From Ceriagrion tenellum (lineage: Eukaryota; Arthropoda; Insecta; Odonata; Coenagrionidae), in the NCBI GenBank assembly GCA_963169105.1, contig OY720642.1, forward strand, positions 18,408,965 through 18,472,964: a stretch of DNA of 64,000 nucleotides, in the 5' to 3' direction. A program made the translations under genes and the position numbers. Below the pieces are notes generated by a model. The model made no database searches, had not been told where the DNA came from, and was given only the letters and a program-made list of their open reading frames with translations. Below, piece after piece: positions 34,742 through 46,472 of the stretch. The first letter of the stretch is position 1, and every line of letters begins with the position of its first letter.

Positions 34742-36770
34742 CTATCAAGAATGACCCGAGAAAGCTTCCCATACAGTAAACGCTGGGAAAAAGCAAATGA
34801 TAATAAATGCTATTCCCGAACTTTCGTATATGGCTATTACCTGAGAGCACAACTATGGCGAATTATGATTACAATGCCAAATTATGACTATTGAGAGATA
34901 TTATGATTATTCTGACAAAACTGACAGGTCTCATGCTACCTGTATTTATGCGGGACGTCTACTGAGATGAAACCGCAAGTAGGCTCATCAATACACGCAT
35001 ATACTCACGTATACAGGACTGTTCCCTCATAATCAGATGCCCCGGGCGGAGGAACACAATAATTGACGATAGGGTGGGTATTCCTAAGCTCGACGTCACC
35101 CACTGAACTCCATTTAAACCCGAGCTCAAAAGGGCTCACGTGCCACGTGGGGACCCATCCGTGGGACATTATTGAAAATGATGGCACGACTCAAGCAAAC
35201 GATCTTCTTCAGTGCGGAGAGGGGACCAGCGAGACATATTGGATGAACCTCCAACCCACGACGCGATTATAGACGACTTGAGGAAATTCGCCACGTAAAA
35301 GCATTTGACTAGACAGGAGAGGTTAATAGACTGATCACCTGTTTACAGACATCTGACCGGCAATCACGCGGTTCAGGTTTGGGAACCTCGTAGTCAAAGG
35401 ACTAATTGAAAAAAAAACTTTCTATCGCTTAGGTGTCACGTCTTGCACAAATGACGGGGTGGAACATAAGTTGTGCTACTGTAGTAAAGACAACCGATGA
35501 AAACTGTTTTCGACATTTTCGAATGTCGAAAATATCGAAAACACCGTTGACTTTAAGCTACTGAAGAGAAGTAAATACGTACTTTACAAATCACCAATCG
35601 AATAAAAATGGAAGCTAAGCATGTAGTTTGAATGAAAACATTTTTGAAAACTAGAAAATGTTAAATAAAACACTCTTTTGTCTACTTTAAACTGGTGACT
35701 TTGCCCTTTAATAAAGTTAGATGATATGTTAAGTGATGCAAATGGTTGAGCTGCCATCTAAAATTTATCATTGACCAAAATTAACACATTCATTTCAAAA
35801 TCTCTTCATGCTGTTCCACCATGTTTCGCATGATCTGGTGGTTCCCAAAAGCACCTAGAAGCAATATGAAGAATAATCAACATACTAAACCAACCTAAAT
35901 AGTTCTCTAACATTAGCGAAGCATCAACTAGTCTACTGGGAGTCCGTTGTGAATACACTTGAGTAATCATATTTTTAACTGAACCTCAATACGAATTTAG
36001 GGAATAAAATAATACATTTATGGTTTACGACGACGGTACGTTTACCCAGTACATGACAATTTTATATTCTTAAAACGAGCGTAATTCCAATTCTCATCTT
36101 TAAAAAACAGGTACTTATCTAATTCCCCCCATAAAAATCCCTTCATTGCTAAGTCATTACCCTACTTTAAAATGAAGCACTGAGGTATGAAAGGTACCCA
36201 AGTATAGTAGAAAATAAATGCTAAGATTAGAACTTAACGTATTTAATGATCGCCCAGTCTATCATGAAACATTAGCAACAGGATACAAATTAAAAGTAAA
36301 AGGTATCTAATTGGAGATGTACTAATCTCATAATAGTAATAAAACATATCAATTCACTGATAAATTCGGAAAAGCAAAGACGACTGAGTGACGAACAGAG
36401 ATAAAGTCATATTTTAGTGACAGATAAAATGCTAATCGAAAGCGTTAACCTTAAGGATTACTTCAACCGCAAGACGTTCAGACAGGGAATCTTCGTGAGT
36501 CTACATAAAAGATAAGTTACGGTCACAGACATTATTACTGAAAATCTCCACCATTCCGAGCTAGATTCAATGGCCAATCACTCAACAAGCACGACCATTT
36601 CAAGGAGGGGCTCTCATCACTAGCAGCGTCGGGACTGAAAATCAACGACTCATTTGGGCGAACACAGACCACATCCCCATATAACGCTTTGAAGCACCCA
36701 GGACTCTGCTCGAAGATGATGGAGGTGTATAACGGTCCACGCCATTAACTTTCCCTCGATCGGAGTCTTT
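34742..36770. other. No recognised gene
   Basis: AT-rich DNA with one small hairpin at 35505. No open frame above about 70 codons. Confidence 0.55.
35505..35543. repeat. Short hairpin
   Basis: TGTTTTCGACATTTTCGA and TCGAAAATATCGAAAACA form 18-base arms with one mismatch and a 3-base loop. The small size leaves its role open. Confidence 0.5.
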
Positions 36771-36774
36771 TTAA

Positions 36775-37328
36775 GGTAGTCCGAGCGAGATAGTTCCCTA
36801 GTCATAATATGGACCATATTCCAATAATACGTTTCGATTAAACCAGCTGTAGGACACATCAATTAAGTATTGCATTATTAATGGTGCAATAATAGTTTTA
36901 TATGACAGAAATTGTAAGTAATTAAATGAAAATATCTAAATAAGTCTTTAACTTGACTCATTTTTTTCGCGCGGTGCGTTTAAACTCATTCAAAACGGAA
37001 GGTTTTTTTGTGATACCCAAGAACCTACTGAGGTGACAATATGATTAATTTTCAAAAATAGTTGAGAAAACATACAAACTACACACTGTTAGTTTTTTTA
37101 CGACATCAAAGAGTAACAAATTTCTCATTTTGTAAATGATGTCTCTCTGGAGTGCATTCACGTACCATTTCTCATGTAAAATGGCTGGTATTTTTTTGGC
37201 AAATATCTCCGAAAATAATGTGGTAAGAGGTTGAATTTTTGGTGTCACTGGATAGGTAAGATATTTTTCTTTGAAACGAGACCAAATTCATTGATTTCTA
37301 AGTAAAATGATTTTTCGCTCGGACTACC
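36775..37328 (+). mobile_element. TTAA-flanked MITE, copy 2 of 3
   Basis: This is the cleanest copy. TTAA at 36771-36774 and at 37329-37332 flanks a unit with ends GGTAGTCCGAGCGA and TCGCTCGGACTACC, which are perfect 14-base inverted repeats. It aligns end to end with the copies at 19097 and 52804 apart from small indels. The TTAA duplication is shared by the piggyBac and Kolobok superfamilies; the GG terminus fits Kolobok somewhat better, but this is inference. Confidence 0.85.
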
Positions 37329-37379
37329 TTAACAAACGGAAACGGTCAAGAATTCATACTACGCACCTCCATCAATAAA

Positions 37380-37830
37380 CCTAACTTTCGAGAAATCTCT
37401 ACCTGCCCCTCAGCGCATTTAGCTCGTCTCCCGGAACCCCCCCCCCTCCCTCGCGCCATTAAAACCCTCACGTCCGGGGGAAGCAGCACAGCCATCTGGA
37501 GGCTCGCCCCCGCACACCCGTCCCACGGAATAACCAATCTCACCGCGCCCTTTCCTACCTAAGCCCGGATACCCCCTCGCATATTCAGCCGTCGTCCCGC
37601 GCCGCGCGGCGAATGAAACAACCCCATCCACCGCGGTTCCCCAAAAGGGGATGGGGTACGAGGAAGATGGGTAGTGGGAGGGAGAAAAGGAAGGAGGCGA
37701 AGGAGCAGCCGTGGAATCGCGTTTCAGAGCGCTTCGACATCTATGGCCATCCCCACCTCGATGCATAAAAGATACTGCGGGCGATCCCGTAAAGGCGACA
37801 CTGCGGCTAGTCGGAGCGATCCTCCACAAG
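37380..37830. other. CpG-rich block
   Basis: GC-rich DNA begins about 50 bases after the second TTAA MITE, with many CG dinucleotides and C runs at 37437-37447. The 158-codon minus-strand frame over it is composition-driven and has no recognised domain. A promoter-like role is only a possibility. Confidence 0.3.
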
Positions 37831-38524
37831 ATTTGTATGGAAGACACTGAGAAGCATAGAGTAAGAAGAAAATAATAAAAGAATTTAAAACACATGTTTC
37901 AAAGAAAGAGATGCAAAACTGGTTGCAATTACGTAAACAACCCACTAGCTGAATCTAATACAAGACCCTTAATTACTTGGTTCATCTGCTTTTGAAACAA
38001 TCTGTTCCATCAATGGAAGTACAGATGAAGTTGACGAGAATGATAATTAGCGAACTGAAAAAAAAATTGAAATAAAGACCTTATTACAGGAAAAAAAACT
38101 CTTTGGATTGTAGTAAAAGAGTGAGACCAATTCTCATACGGGTCATATTATGGCAACCGAATAATGCTGATTTCAAAGGATAAAAGGGAGAGGGATCCAT
38201 CTGTGTAATTACGCATTCGCCTCCTAAGCGAGCAGGAGTGCATAACGAGAGAGAATATAGCGAGAGAGAATACAGCGAGAACATAACGCTACGCCTTCTA
38301 CACACGGGTTATGCTCCAGAGTTATTCCACAGGCCTGCGCAAACAGATTTGCTTTATGTAGTTTAGCAGTGTCGTAAAATAAAAGTGAATTGACGTCTGT
38401 AGAAGCGTTTTCGGTCGTCGTACACAGCCTCCCTAAACTGAAACGATTATAATGCGCCTGTTGTGGAACCACCACATGCCACTCACCCCGGAGATGACAC
38501 ACGATACTTTGTAAATGTAGATCC

Positions 38525-38790
38525 GATCAGGATACGACAAACGGTCGTGAAAGAGTGTCGTAGGAGACGTCGCGGGAAGTGGCGAAGGAGGGGCGACGTC
38601 TTGAGTGAGAGGGAAATGAAGGAGAGGCAGAGAGGAATAGCGGGGATTAAAATACGGGAAGGAAGAGGCGGCCGAGGAGGAAGAGGACGATAAGGGTCCT
38701 CGAGGAGGCGGAGGAAGAGGAAGGGATATAAGGACGCCACCCCAAGTCCTATCGTGATTCCGTCCCTCCTTCCGAAGCCTTAACGTATCA
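38525..38790. other. CpG- and purine-rich block
   Basis: Dense CG and GGAGGA/GGAAGAGG motifs on the + strand. Minus-strand Pro/Ser-rich frames follow from this. It adjoins the dispersed repeat at 38831. Confidence 0.3.
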
Positions 38791-38830
38791 CGCACGATCC
38801 CCCGCAGTGGCACCATATAAATGAGATTTA

Positions 38831-39004
38831 TAACCGTATTCTTCCCGAGCCGCCGTTTCGAAACTGAGAGTGATTGTCCCGCCATTGAACGGAGACCGCA
38901 GGAGAGGGAACCTCGGAAGAGTGGGTTAAGCATTTCAGATTGAGTGAGGATAAGGAGTGATTCATGTGGCCTCATATGTATGCATGACCTCCAAAAAGGA
39001 AAGG
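38831..39004 (+). repeat. Dispersed direct repeat, copy 1
   Basis: Shares TTGTCCCGCCATTGA, GGAGACCGCAGGAGAGGGA, GAGGATAAGGAGTGATTC and CCTCATATGTATGCATGACC, in that order, with 39751-39934. The match is diverged and carries indels. It lies next to a CpG-rich block on its left. Confidence 0.65.
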
Positions 39005-39750
39005 AGTTGACGGAAACGTTGACTTGGTATTAAGTAAGGAAACATCAACTTTAGCAGGTGGCTAGCAGAATTACCTTACTCTTCAAACAGACTAAGTAAA
39101 ACTACAGTTTCCATAATGCGATACAATTATGAAACGCAAGGCTGGAAAGCACATTTAATTCAAAGCATCAATCTTTCAAGATTTTCAAATCTCTGAATAC
39201 CCAAGTATTCTCTATCATTCGACATACCCGTTCGAAGTGATCCACCAAGCCCCTGGTCTCCTCCGTCGATCTCCCACGTCTTAACAGATCCCGAAAAAAG
39301 TCAAGAGCGTCATAGTAGAAGCCCAAAGAATTATATCTTCCTCAGTTGTATGCCAACAGTTTCGCCAGAGAAAAATATAACAAACTTTGCATCGAAACCC
39401 ATCAAATCTACTCATGGGAGAATCTTTTAAGTTATGATTTTCTATTTAAATCAACAGTATTTACAGTAATATACTGGAGTCAGGTGTGTCCGAAATCATG
39501 TGGTGTAAGCATGAATGACATAATTTAGTGATAGATTTTTAAAAAATGGTTCCAGGCTGCATTTCGTAGAACTTTTACGTGGTAACAAGAAAAAAACTTA
39601 AAATGATATTTATCCACAAAAATATATACCTATCAACTGACCAATGTCTCAACGGATCACCGCATCTTGGTCGATAGAAATGTTTTTGTGAGGATAAAGT
39701 CTATTTAAATAGTATACTTCATGCTAAAAATAAACTTGTGAATAGCATAG

Positions 39751-39934
39751 TAACAATCGTATTCTTCTAGAACCACCGTTTCCAAACAGAGTAATTGTCC
39801 CGCCATTGAGACGGAGACCGCAGGAGAGGGAGTTAAGCATTTCCAGAGGAGTGGGTTAAGCATTTCCGATAGAGTGAGGATAAGGAGTGATTCTTGAGGC
39901 CTCATATGTATGCATGACCTCCGAAAGGGAAGGG
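39751..39934 (+). repeat. Dispersed direct repeat, copy 2
   Basis: Aligned with 38831-39004 about 920 bases upstream. This copy has a short internal duplication, with GTTAAGCATTTCC occurring twice near 39832-39865. The identity of the repeat is unknown. Confidence 0.65.
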
Positions 39935-42389
39935 AAAGTAAATTGAACCCCAAGTTTCTTTCTCGTTATCACTATAGATTGATTGATCGTCAAGACCACC
40001 AACAAATGTCCATGTTCAGCAGCTTGGGACAGAGCGAGAGGAGGGGTAAGAGAAGGAGAAACAGACTACTCGCAGAGGGACTAAATTGGTATTCCAAGAG
40101 AGTACTTCACCCGAACGCAAATCATTAAGCATAGATTAATGCTAAGATCCCTCAGTTAAGGGAGAGGATTAGGCGACGAGGCCTCAAGAATACGGCTAAC
40201 TCAAGACATTCCCCTTTAGCATGTACGCTTACTATGATCTTGGCCAGAGGAATTGGCTGGGCTATTCTAACATCCATCTCACCTTACGGTCCACACTTGA
40301 TCGCATGAGCTCAAGCAGCGACTCAAGAACTCGACTACTTTAAATGGATCAGCTTCGTAAATTAAGCCGTTGGGACTACAACAAGAGGCGAAACAATTTA
40401 CGAGCGAGTAAACAAGAAACGTCATCGTTTAAAGCCTATTCAAATTGCCAAGTAAGTATACTCCTCGGTGGCGTGGATGAGTACCTACACATCAGAACAA
40501 GCTGACGGTTCCCAATTTGATTCAGTTTCAGGTGAATACTTCTCTGGTGACCATTTTTCTCAAAATAGATACATTCGGCTTATCAAGTGTTTAACTTGAT
40601 TTAACAAAAAAGTCAAAACCTAGGTACTTAATATTAAATATCGAATAACCACGCTTAACTAAATCATATTTGTCTTAAAGACCGCAAAAATGAGTGTTGT
40701 TTTAAAGCGATACATCAATCACAACGTTGAACGATTGCGAAAAAAATGCCATAATCCATTCAAAAGTGAAAGCCCACAGATATAGCAACTTCATTACAAA
40801 TAAAAAGATCAAATTCAACAGTTATCAATTTCTCAGAAAAAGAAAAATATTTGAAACGGTATTTTAGAAAGGCCTGTTGTTAATTAAAATATGGAGCACG
40901 TTTACAATTTAGTAGGTTAAGAGGCATAAGGAAAAGATCATAATTTACAGCCCATCACTTAGGAGGTTTATACAGATGGTACACCAGATGACTATACTGA
41001 AGAGTAATGGGTTTCCCAAAGCCATTCGTCACTAGACTCACTAATTGAGGTAAAAAATCAATAATGCGTCATTTCTGGAGAGACCGACTACCAAGATCCT
41101 CCTTTTAAATTTCCTTACCATTAACTGGGTGGATTAAAAACCACTAGGTCATATTCCATGATGAATCAAATTTAAAAAATCGCAATGGTAGATTGCTTTC
41201 GAATTAACCAACAGAGAGCATGCCGCTGAATTCTAAATGCTAAACTGGCTTTCAGAACACGTCAGAAATAACTAACTAATCAGACCACCTAACGCGAAAG
41301 GCTCAGAAAAGATGCTTTGAAATCATAAATATCTTCCGGCCAAGCAATTTGAATAATGAATACGAGTATAGCATCTATTGCAAAAAATCTTATGCCAAAT
41401 TATGCCTAAATGTGAATGTCCTTCGTTAGCCACCAAAATTCTCTCTAGCTACCGGTTTGTCCGAAGATTCAACGAGCATACTCGATGCCACGATCACTGT
41501 CGAAGTGTATATGCGTTCATTTGAGCCTTCTCCCCGGTACCGGAAAATGTCATGAGTTCTCACTGGTGTGAAGCAATTATTTTCTTCAGAAGACAAGTTC
41601 CCACGCGAAAAACATCCCAATGTTAATGTGTCTCAATCAGAATTCTTAATGAGTCATTAGTATTCAAGCCAACGTTGAGTTAAACACCGGAGTTTCCCGA
41701 GTACTTCCAAGTATTTCAGGACAATTTTGAAACTGTTGAAACATATTCCCAGTCTTTTCAAGCATAGTTCCATCACATGCATACAAATTTCACCCGAAAT
41801 GAAATAATCCGATGTCTTTGCCTCAAAAAAAACAAAGTTGGTAAGTTACGGGGAACCAACTTGCATTTGAGCGTGGCGTTTGAGATATATGACCGTATTT
41901 GAAATATCCCATTTTAGCGCAAGGTCACATTATCTCCAGTAATTGTTTTGGAGGGTTGTTCATATACAAAACAAGGTTATATGCCTCTTGCCAACATTTC
42001 GCAAAAAATATTTGCATTATCAGGGCTTGGGGTGAAAATTAATTAAAACACGAAGAAAATGCATACATAAAACCATACATATTGAGGGTGATGGAAATAG
42101 TAACCTATTAAAAAAATCTATCATTAAATGTGAACATTGAATTGATAAAATTACAATCAATTCTTACATGAACATGATATGTGATAAATAATTGTTAGCA
42201 GAGAGTGCGCCGCACATTATTTTGCCCCTAAACTTGACGAACCTACTTCATTCTCCAAGGCCACGGCAATTGACCAAATTGGCGTATCAATAAACCAATA
42301 TCATTGTGCCTTTCACCACAATTCTCCCCGGCTCGTTGATCAGAAGAGAAAAACGTGTGGAACAAACTCATAAACATATTAATACGTCA
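39935..42389. other. No recognised gene
   Basis: AT-rich, with a weak tRNA-like signature at about 40470-40540 (GGTGGCGTGGATGAGTACC, then GGTTCCCAATTTGATTC) too decayed to call. A 64-codon minus frame at 41426-41620 is unrecognised. Confidence 0.45.
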
Positions 42390-42870
42390 TCCGCGGTTTA
42401 GGATGGAGCCCGGCCCCGTTGCCTAGGCATGCGTGAATTGTCCGAGGGAGAGGGGGGGAAGTAAATGTAATCCTCGTAATGGACGGCGCCAGAGGCCTCC
42501 GAGGAATGCAAAGAGGAGAGGAATGCGACGGGGGAAAGCACACACCGCCCCTCACGGCGGATCCGAATGGCGCCCAGGGGAAACAGGCAAAGCTGACGCT
42601 CCGCCGCGGATTCTACGGGAACAAAATCGTTCCACTCGGAATAGCACGGCCGTGGCGCGCGGTGGCATACGTATTAGGCCGACACTAGCGCCCTCTCTCG
42701 CTCTCTCCGCCCAACAACACTGACCCATTCCCTACCCCTTCCCCAGAGAGAGAGAGAGAGGGAGCGAATGGGAAAGGGGGCGGAAAATGTAGGCGAAAAA
42801 ACATCAGTCCTGAGAGGAGAGGCCCGAAGGAGATTTCCTGGAGAGCGGGGGTCGGGTGAGAACGGAACGC
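42390..42870. other. CpG-rich block
   Basis: A sharply GC-rich island in AT-rich DNA, with CCGCGG, GGCGCC and GGCCGTGGCGCGCGG and a GA run at 42744-42760. Two overlapping + frames of 96 and 69 codons start at 42433 and 42479 and lack recognisable domains. A first exon or promoter is conceivable; no splice partner was found. Confidence 0.35.
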
Positions 42871-44271
42871 GAATCATCTTGATGAGAAGATCCCCGACTA
42901 TATTTGGAGGTTTCTAGATGATACTTTCATGCGAAAATCTGAGACAAAACGGGAAGGCGACACGATGAGGACGGCATTACGGCATGTTATTCATTATTGG
43001 GTCGCCATGTGTCGCCGATGCTGGTTTAAGGAACCAGGCTCACTGGGTAGAGGGGAAAATGCTATGAGAAACGGTCCAAACAAGGGTTGTCTCAATTTGT
43101 TCTGCAGTTAAATATCAGGAGTGGGGAATTCTGTCATTTTAACAAAAAGGACATATGTAAATGTAACTAAAATATACGGGAAGTAAATAAATAATACAAC
43201 ACTCTCCGAGCGTACCAGATATAGGTAGATTTTATAATAAAATGTATTAAAGCCTTTTCCATTGAAGAGAAGATAAATGGTTATTGTATGGGGACACTTG
43301 TAATAAACAACCACTCAATATAACAACAAATTTAATATAATCGGAATGAAAACTATTTTTATCAACATTTGCGCGCAAGAAATTAACAACTTAACTGAGA
43401 AAACATTAAAGTTAATAACGCAAGTATGAAAAAAATTAACAAAACTGGAACATCTCAGAAATTACAGGTCGCAAAAACAAACAGTTCTTTAGACGTGTAT
43501 CTATTTCTACAATTGATTTATCCAATATTTAGAAATGAAAAGTGGAATTACTGGGCTTGTGAATCGTCAGAAATAGGGTTTTCACGTCTATCAAGCAAAT
43601 GAGGCGCAAAGATAGGAATTGATAACTTCTCCGGAGCATGTAGTACGTACACATTAATTTCTTTGACAAAAATATACATTCCGACTAGAGATAGAGTAGT
43701 ACGAATCTAAACGTACGAAGAACACAGTTCATAACAAAAGCAAACTGAATTAAGTCTCGCTCCCGTCGGATGAATAAAATTGTGCAAATTTATTTCAATA
43801 TATACATAATACATTTCATACGGAATCATTAATAATACCACAAAGTTTGGACAAATACACGACCCAATGATAGGACAGCCCTAAATTACGTTTTATTATT
43901 CCATAGCAACACATCTCAAATTATACAGAATAAAACATTAAACAACAATTACCTGTAACTCCTCCAAAGTGAAAATCTCCTTTAAACTATTCCCGACTAG
44001 GGATATCAAAATTCGGAGCATGAAGCTGATTCTAAAAAGGGGGATCATCATCGAAATGTCACTTGAGAAAGATAAAGAAGAAAACTAAAGTCACAGAAGA
44101 ATACAGACGGGAATTAGCAGCAAATAAGTTCATCGAACACAGACTGCATGGCAAAGACTATACATAATTAGATCACCAAGGAACTCGCCGTACGCCAACT
44201 CGCAGTAAACCTCTCGCGACGATGAAGACTCCAGGAATGAACAACAAAAGAAGACCAGAACTCGGGGAATC
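42871..44271. other. No recognised gene
   Basis: Mostly AT-rich after 43100, with only short chance frames. Confidence 0.55.
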
Positions 44272-44432
44272 GGGTTGGCGTGAGTGCTAGCTATCCAACC
44301 GTACAGTACAAGTTCAAATTTCGGAAACGGGAAAGTAATACAAAGTCACTCCTTTCATCGGATGGGAAGTCAACCCGAGGGCCCCCCGCCACCTTTCGTT
44401 ACGAGCAGGTGAATACCGACGCCTGGGCTCTC
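44272..44432 (+). mobile_element. tRNA-headed SINE, family B, diverged copy
   Basis: Head GGGTTGGCGTGAGTGCTAGC, B-box-like AAGTTCAAATTTCGGAAA, then a body with TCGGATGGGAAGTCAACCCG and GAGCAGGTGAATACCGACGC that aligns with the other family B copies. An open frame of 99 codons overlaps it but is explained by the SINE and adjoining DNA. Confidence 0.5.
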
Positions 44433-44662
44433 TTTACCCTTTCTCCATTCCCCCCCAAACTATCCTCACCTTACCAAATTACCCATCTCTTCTGGATTAA
44501 ACATGTGATATTGGCCCAGAATGTCAAACTGAGGGTCCTCAGAGGCCACTCCTGTAGAGTTGTCATGAGGGCCACATAAACGGAACGATAAGTCACTTGA
44601 ATGAAACTTGAAGACGAACGGAAGTCATTTGATAGAAAAATGTGCAAAGAAATGGTTTAGAG

Positions 44663-44901
44663 CAGGGGTGGCCGACCAAAATGATCTTGCGGGCCACTTT
44701 GGAAATGCATCATAACTCCGCGGGCCGCATATAAAATTATATATCCCCATATTAGATTTAGACCCTCTATAGACATTTTTTGGAGTGAAAAATTGAAACA
44801 TAATAAGTTAATATTATTTTGTTGAAGTTATTGTATTAAAATTTGATAAATCTTGCGGGCAGGATAAATGTTCAAGGCGGGCCGCGGGTTGGCCACCCCT
44901 G
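44663..44901. mobile_element. hAT-type MITE
   Basis: The ends are CAGGGGTGGCCGACC and, at the right, GGTTGGCCACCCCTG, a 15-base inverted repeat with one mismatch. Flanking 8-mers GTTTAGAG (44655-44662) and GTTTAGTC (44902-44909) agree at six of eight positions, as an aged 8-bp duplication would. The subterminal GCGGGCC motifs are typical of widespread hAT elements with CAGGGGTGG ends. The element is 239 bp with no open frame. Confidence 0.75.
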
Positions 44902-45130
44902 GTTTAGTCTCTCCCATATTCATACATGCGAAGTAAAGAAGCAGTGTGACAACAGAAAAATAAACATGAAACTTAGAATGGCAACACAGACCTGTATGCA
45001 GCAGCAACAAAAAAAATTTAAAAAAACACCAGCTTCGAAGCAAAAACGAAGTTTTTGTACCTTTTGTGCGAACTGCAGGGATTCCAGTAAGATTGGATAT
45101 TTGGGTAGGCGACCGACTGCTAAGGTCATT

Positions 45131-45410
45131 TCCGCCATAGGGGACAGGTAAGGGTGGAAGGGTGGATAGGAACCCGGGGTCGGCATTAGCCTACTCTTAA
45201 TGAAAGACGCCAAGGGGACCACGGTTTAACGTCTCATCCGACATACGGAGTACTGAACCTGAAGTGCCCTCTACTAGACACACAAGTAGGGATCGTGTTT
45301 CCTCTGAAAAACACCCTCCTCTGCAGGGATTTGAACCCTGGCCGCCAGTGTGGCAGGCGAGTACTCTAGCCACCACACTAACCCGATCCTCCCAGGGCTG
45401 CCGGTCGCCA
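45131..45410 (-). mobile_element. tRNA-headed SINE, family B body with variant head, antisense
   Basis: On the minus strand the unit reads GGGTTAGTGTGGTGGCTAGA, a B box GGGTTCAAATCCCTG, a spacer, then GTCGGATGAGACGTTAAACC, GTGGTCCCCTTGGCG and GAGTAGGCTAATGCCGACCC. The body is the best preserved of the family B copies. The longer head differs from the other copies, which suggests a subfamily. Confidence 0.65.
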
Positions 45411-45896
45411 GCCGAAATAAACAACGAACTTAACCGGTCGAATTGGCCTCCATGAATTAGTAATGAGATTTTACGTTGAGTTCCACACACAGGAAGTGAC
45501 AACAATTCTAATCCACGGTTCTCAATCTTATTCCTGTCTATTGTTATGAAAGACTAATTCATCCGTTGAGAAAAGTAGTCGCTTCAGAAACTAAGCAAGG
45601 TCCACGAAAATAGGCAGCACTCCTGTTGTGTAGGCAGAAAGCGAGACACCTATCAAAGTAGACTGCCTATCTCGAAGGCGTTCATCGATATACACGAAGG
45701 AGTCGCGGGGATGCGAGAGAAATTGGTTCACAGGCCTTCAGCGGAAATTTGACTACTTTTATTGAGGGTAAACCCAATTACCACACAATCTCGAAAAATA
45801 TTCATTATTCGTTCCCAAAATCGTGTACGTAAATCGAAAGGCGATAGTAAACTGCACACGCGTAATTGGGTTAATAAGGTTAAGTGGAATAAAAGC

Positions 45897-46466
45897 CAGG
45901 GTGTCTAGCAGCCGGGAATTGGAAATTTCCCTGAGATTTCCATGTTTTCCAGACATAATTTTTATTTTTACAGAGGAAATATTGATTTTTTCTCGTTAAT
46001 TATGAGAGATTGTTCGGTATGTTTTTTTGGTGATTAAAAGAAACGATTATTTTTTAACTTGCACATTTGGGGGAAAATAAACACAAAACTTTAAAATAGT
46101 TTGAGAGAAAATCACATCACCACCCTTTCTTAGATTTAAACATTGTCATGCTGGTGCTCAAGGAACATGGTTGTATTACAGCCAGACTTTGCTATGAATA
46201 GCATTGATACAAAATGATCAACAACTTAAAAAACTGAAGGAATTGACTTTTTTCCTTATTTTGATAAATGCGACAACGCAAGGGAAATTTGACTTCGCAA
46301 CTTGCCGAAAAAGGCACATTGCTTCCGTTGCTGTTTTAAATATAGACACCACAGAAAATTCGAAAGTCAATTTGATATTTCCCTGAGATTTCCCAGATAT
46401 TTCCAGTGAAAATAAAATTCCCTGAGATTTCCGTCTTTCCGGTTTTCCAGAGTGCTGGACACCCTG
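45897..46466 (+). mobile_element. TIR element of the CAGGGTGTCC family, copy 2 (complete)
   Basis: The unit starts CAGGGTGTCTAGCA and ends TGCTGGACACCCTG, giving 14-base terminal inverted repeats with one mismatch. It is flanked by a 6-bp direct repeat, AAAAGC, at 45891-45896 and 46467-46472. There is no coding capacity for a transposase. The interior carries several GGAAATTTCC/TTCCCTGAGATTTCC-type repeats near both ends. The superfamily is uncertain: the CAGGG end is hAT-like, but the visible duplication is 6 bp and not 8 bp. Confidence 0.75.
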
Positions 46467-46472
46467 AAAAGC

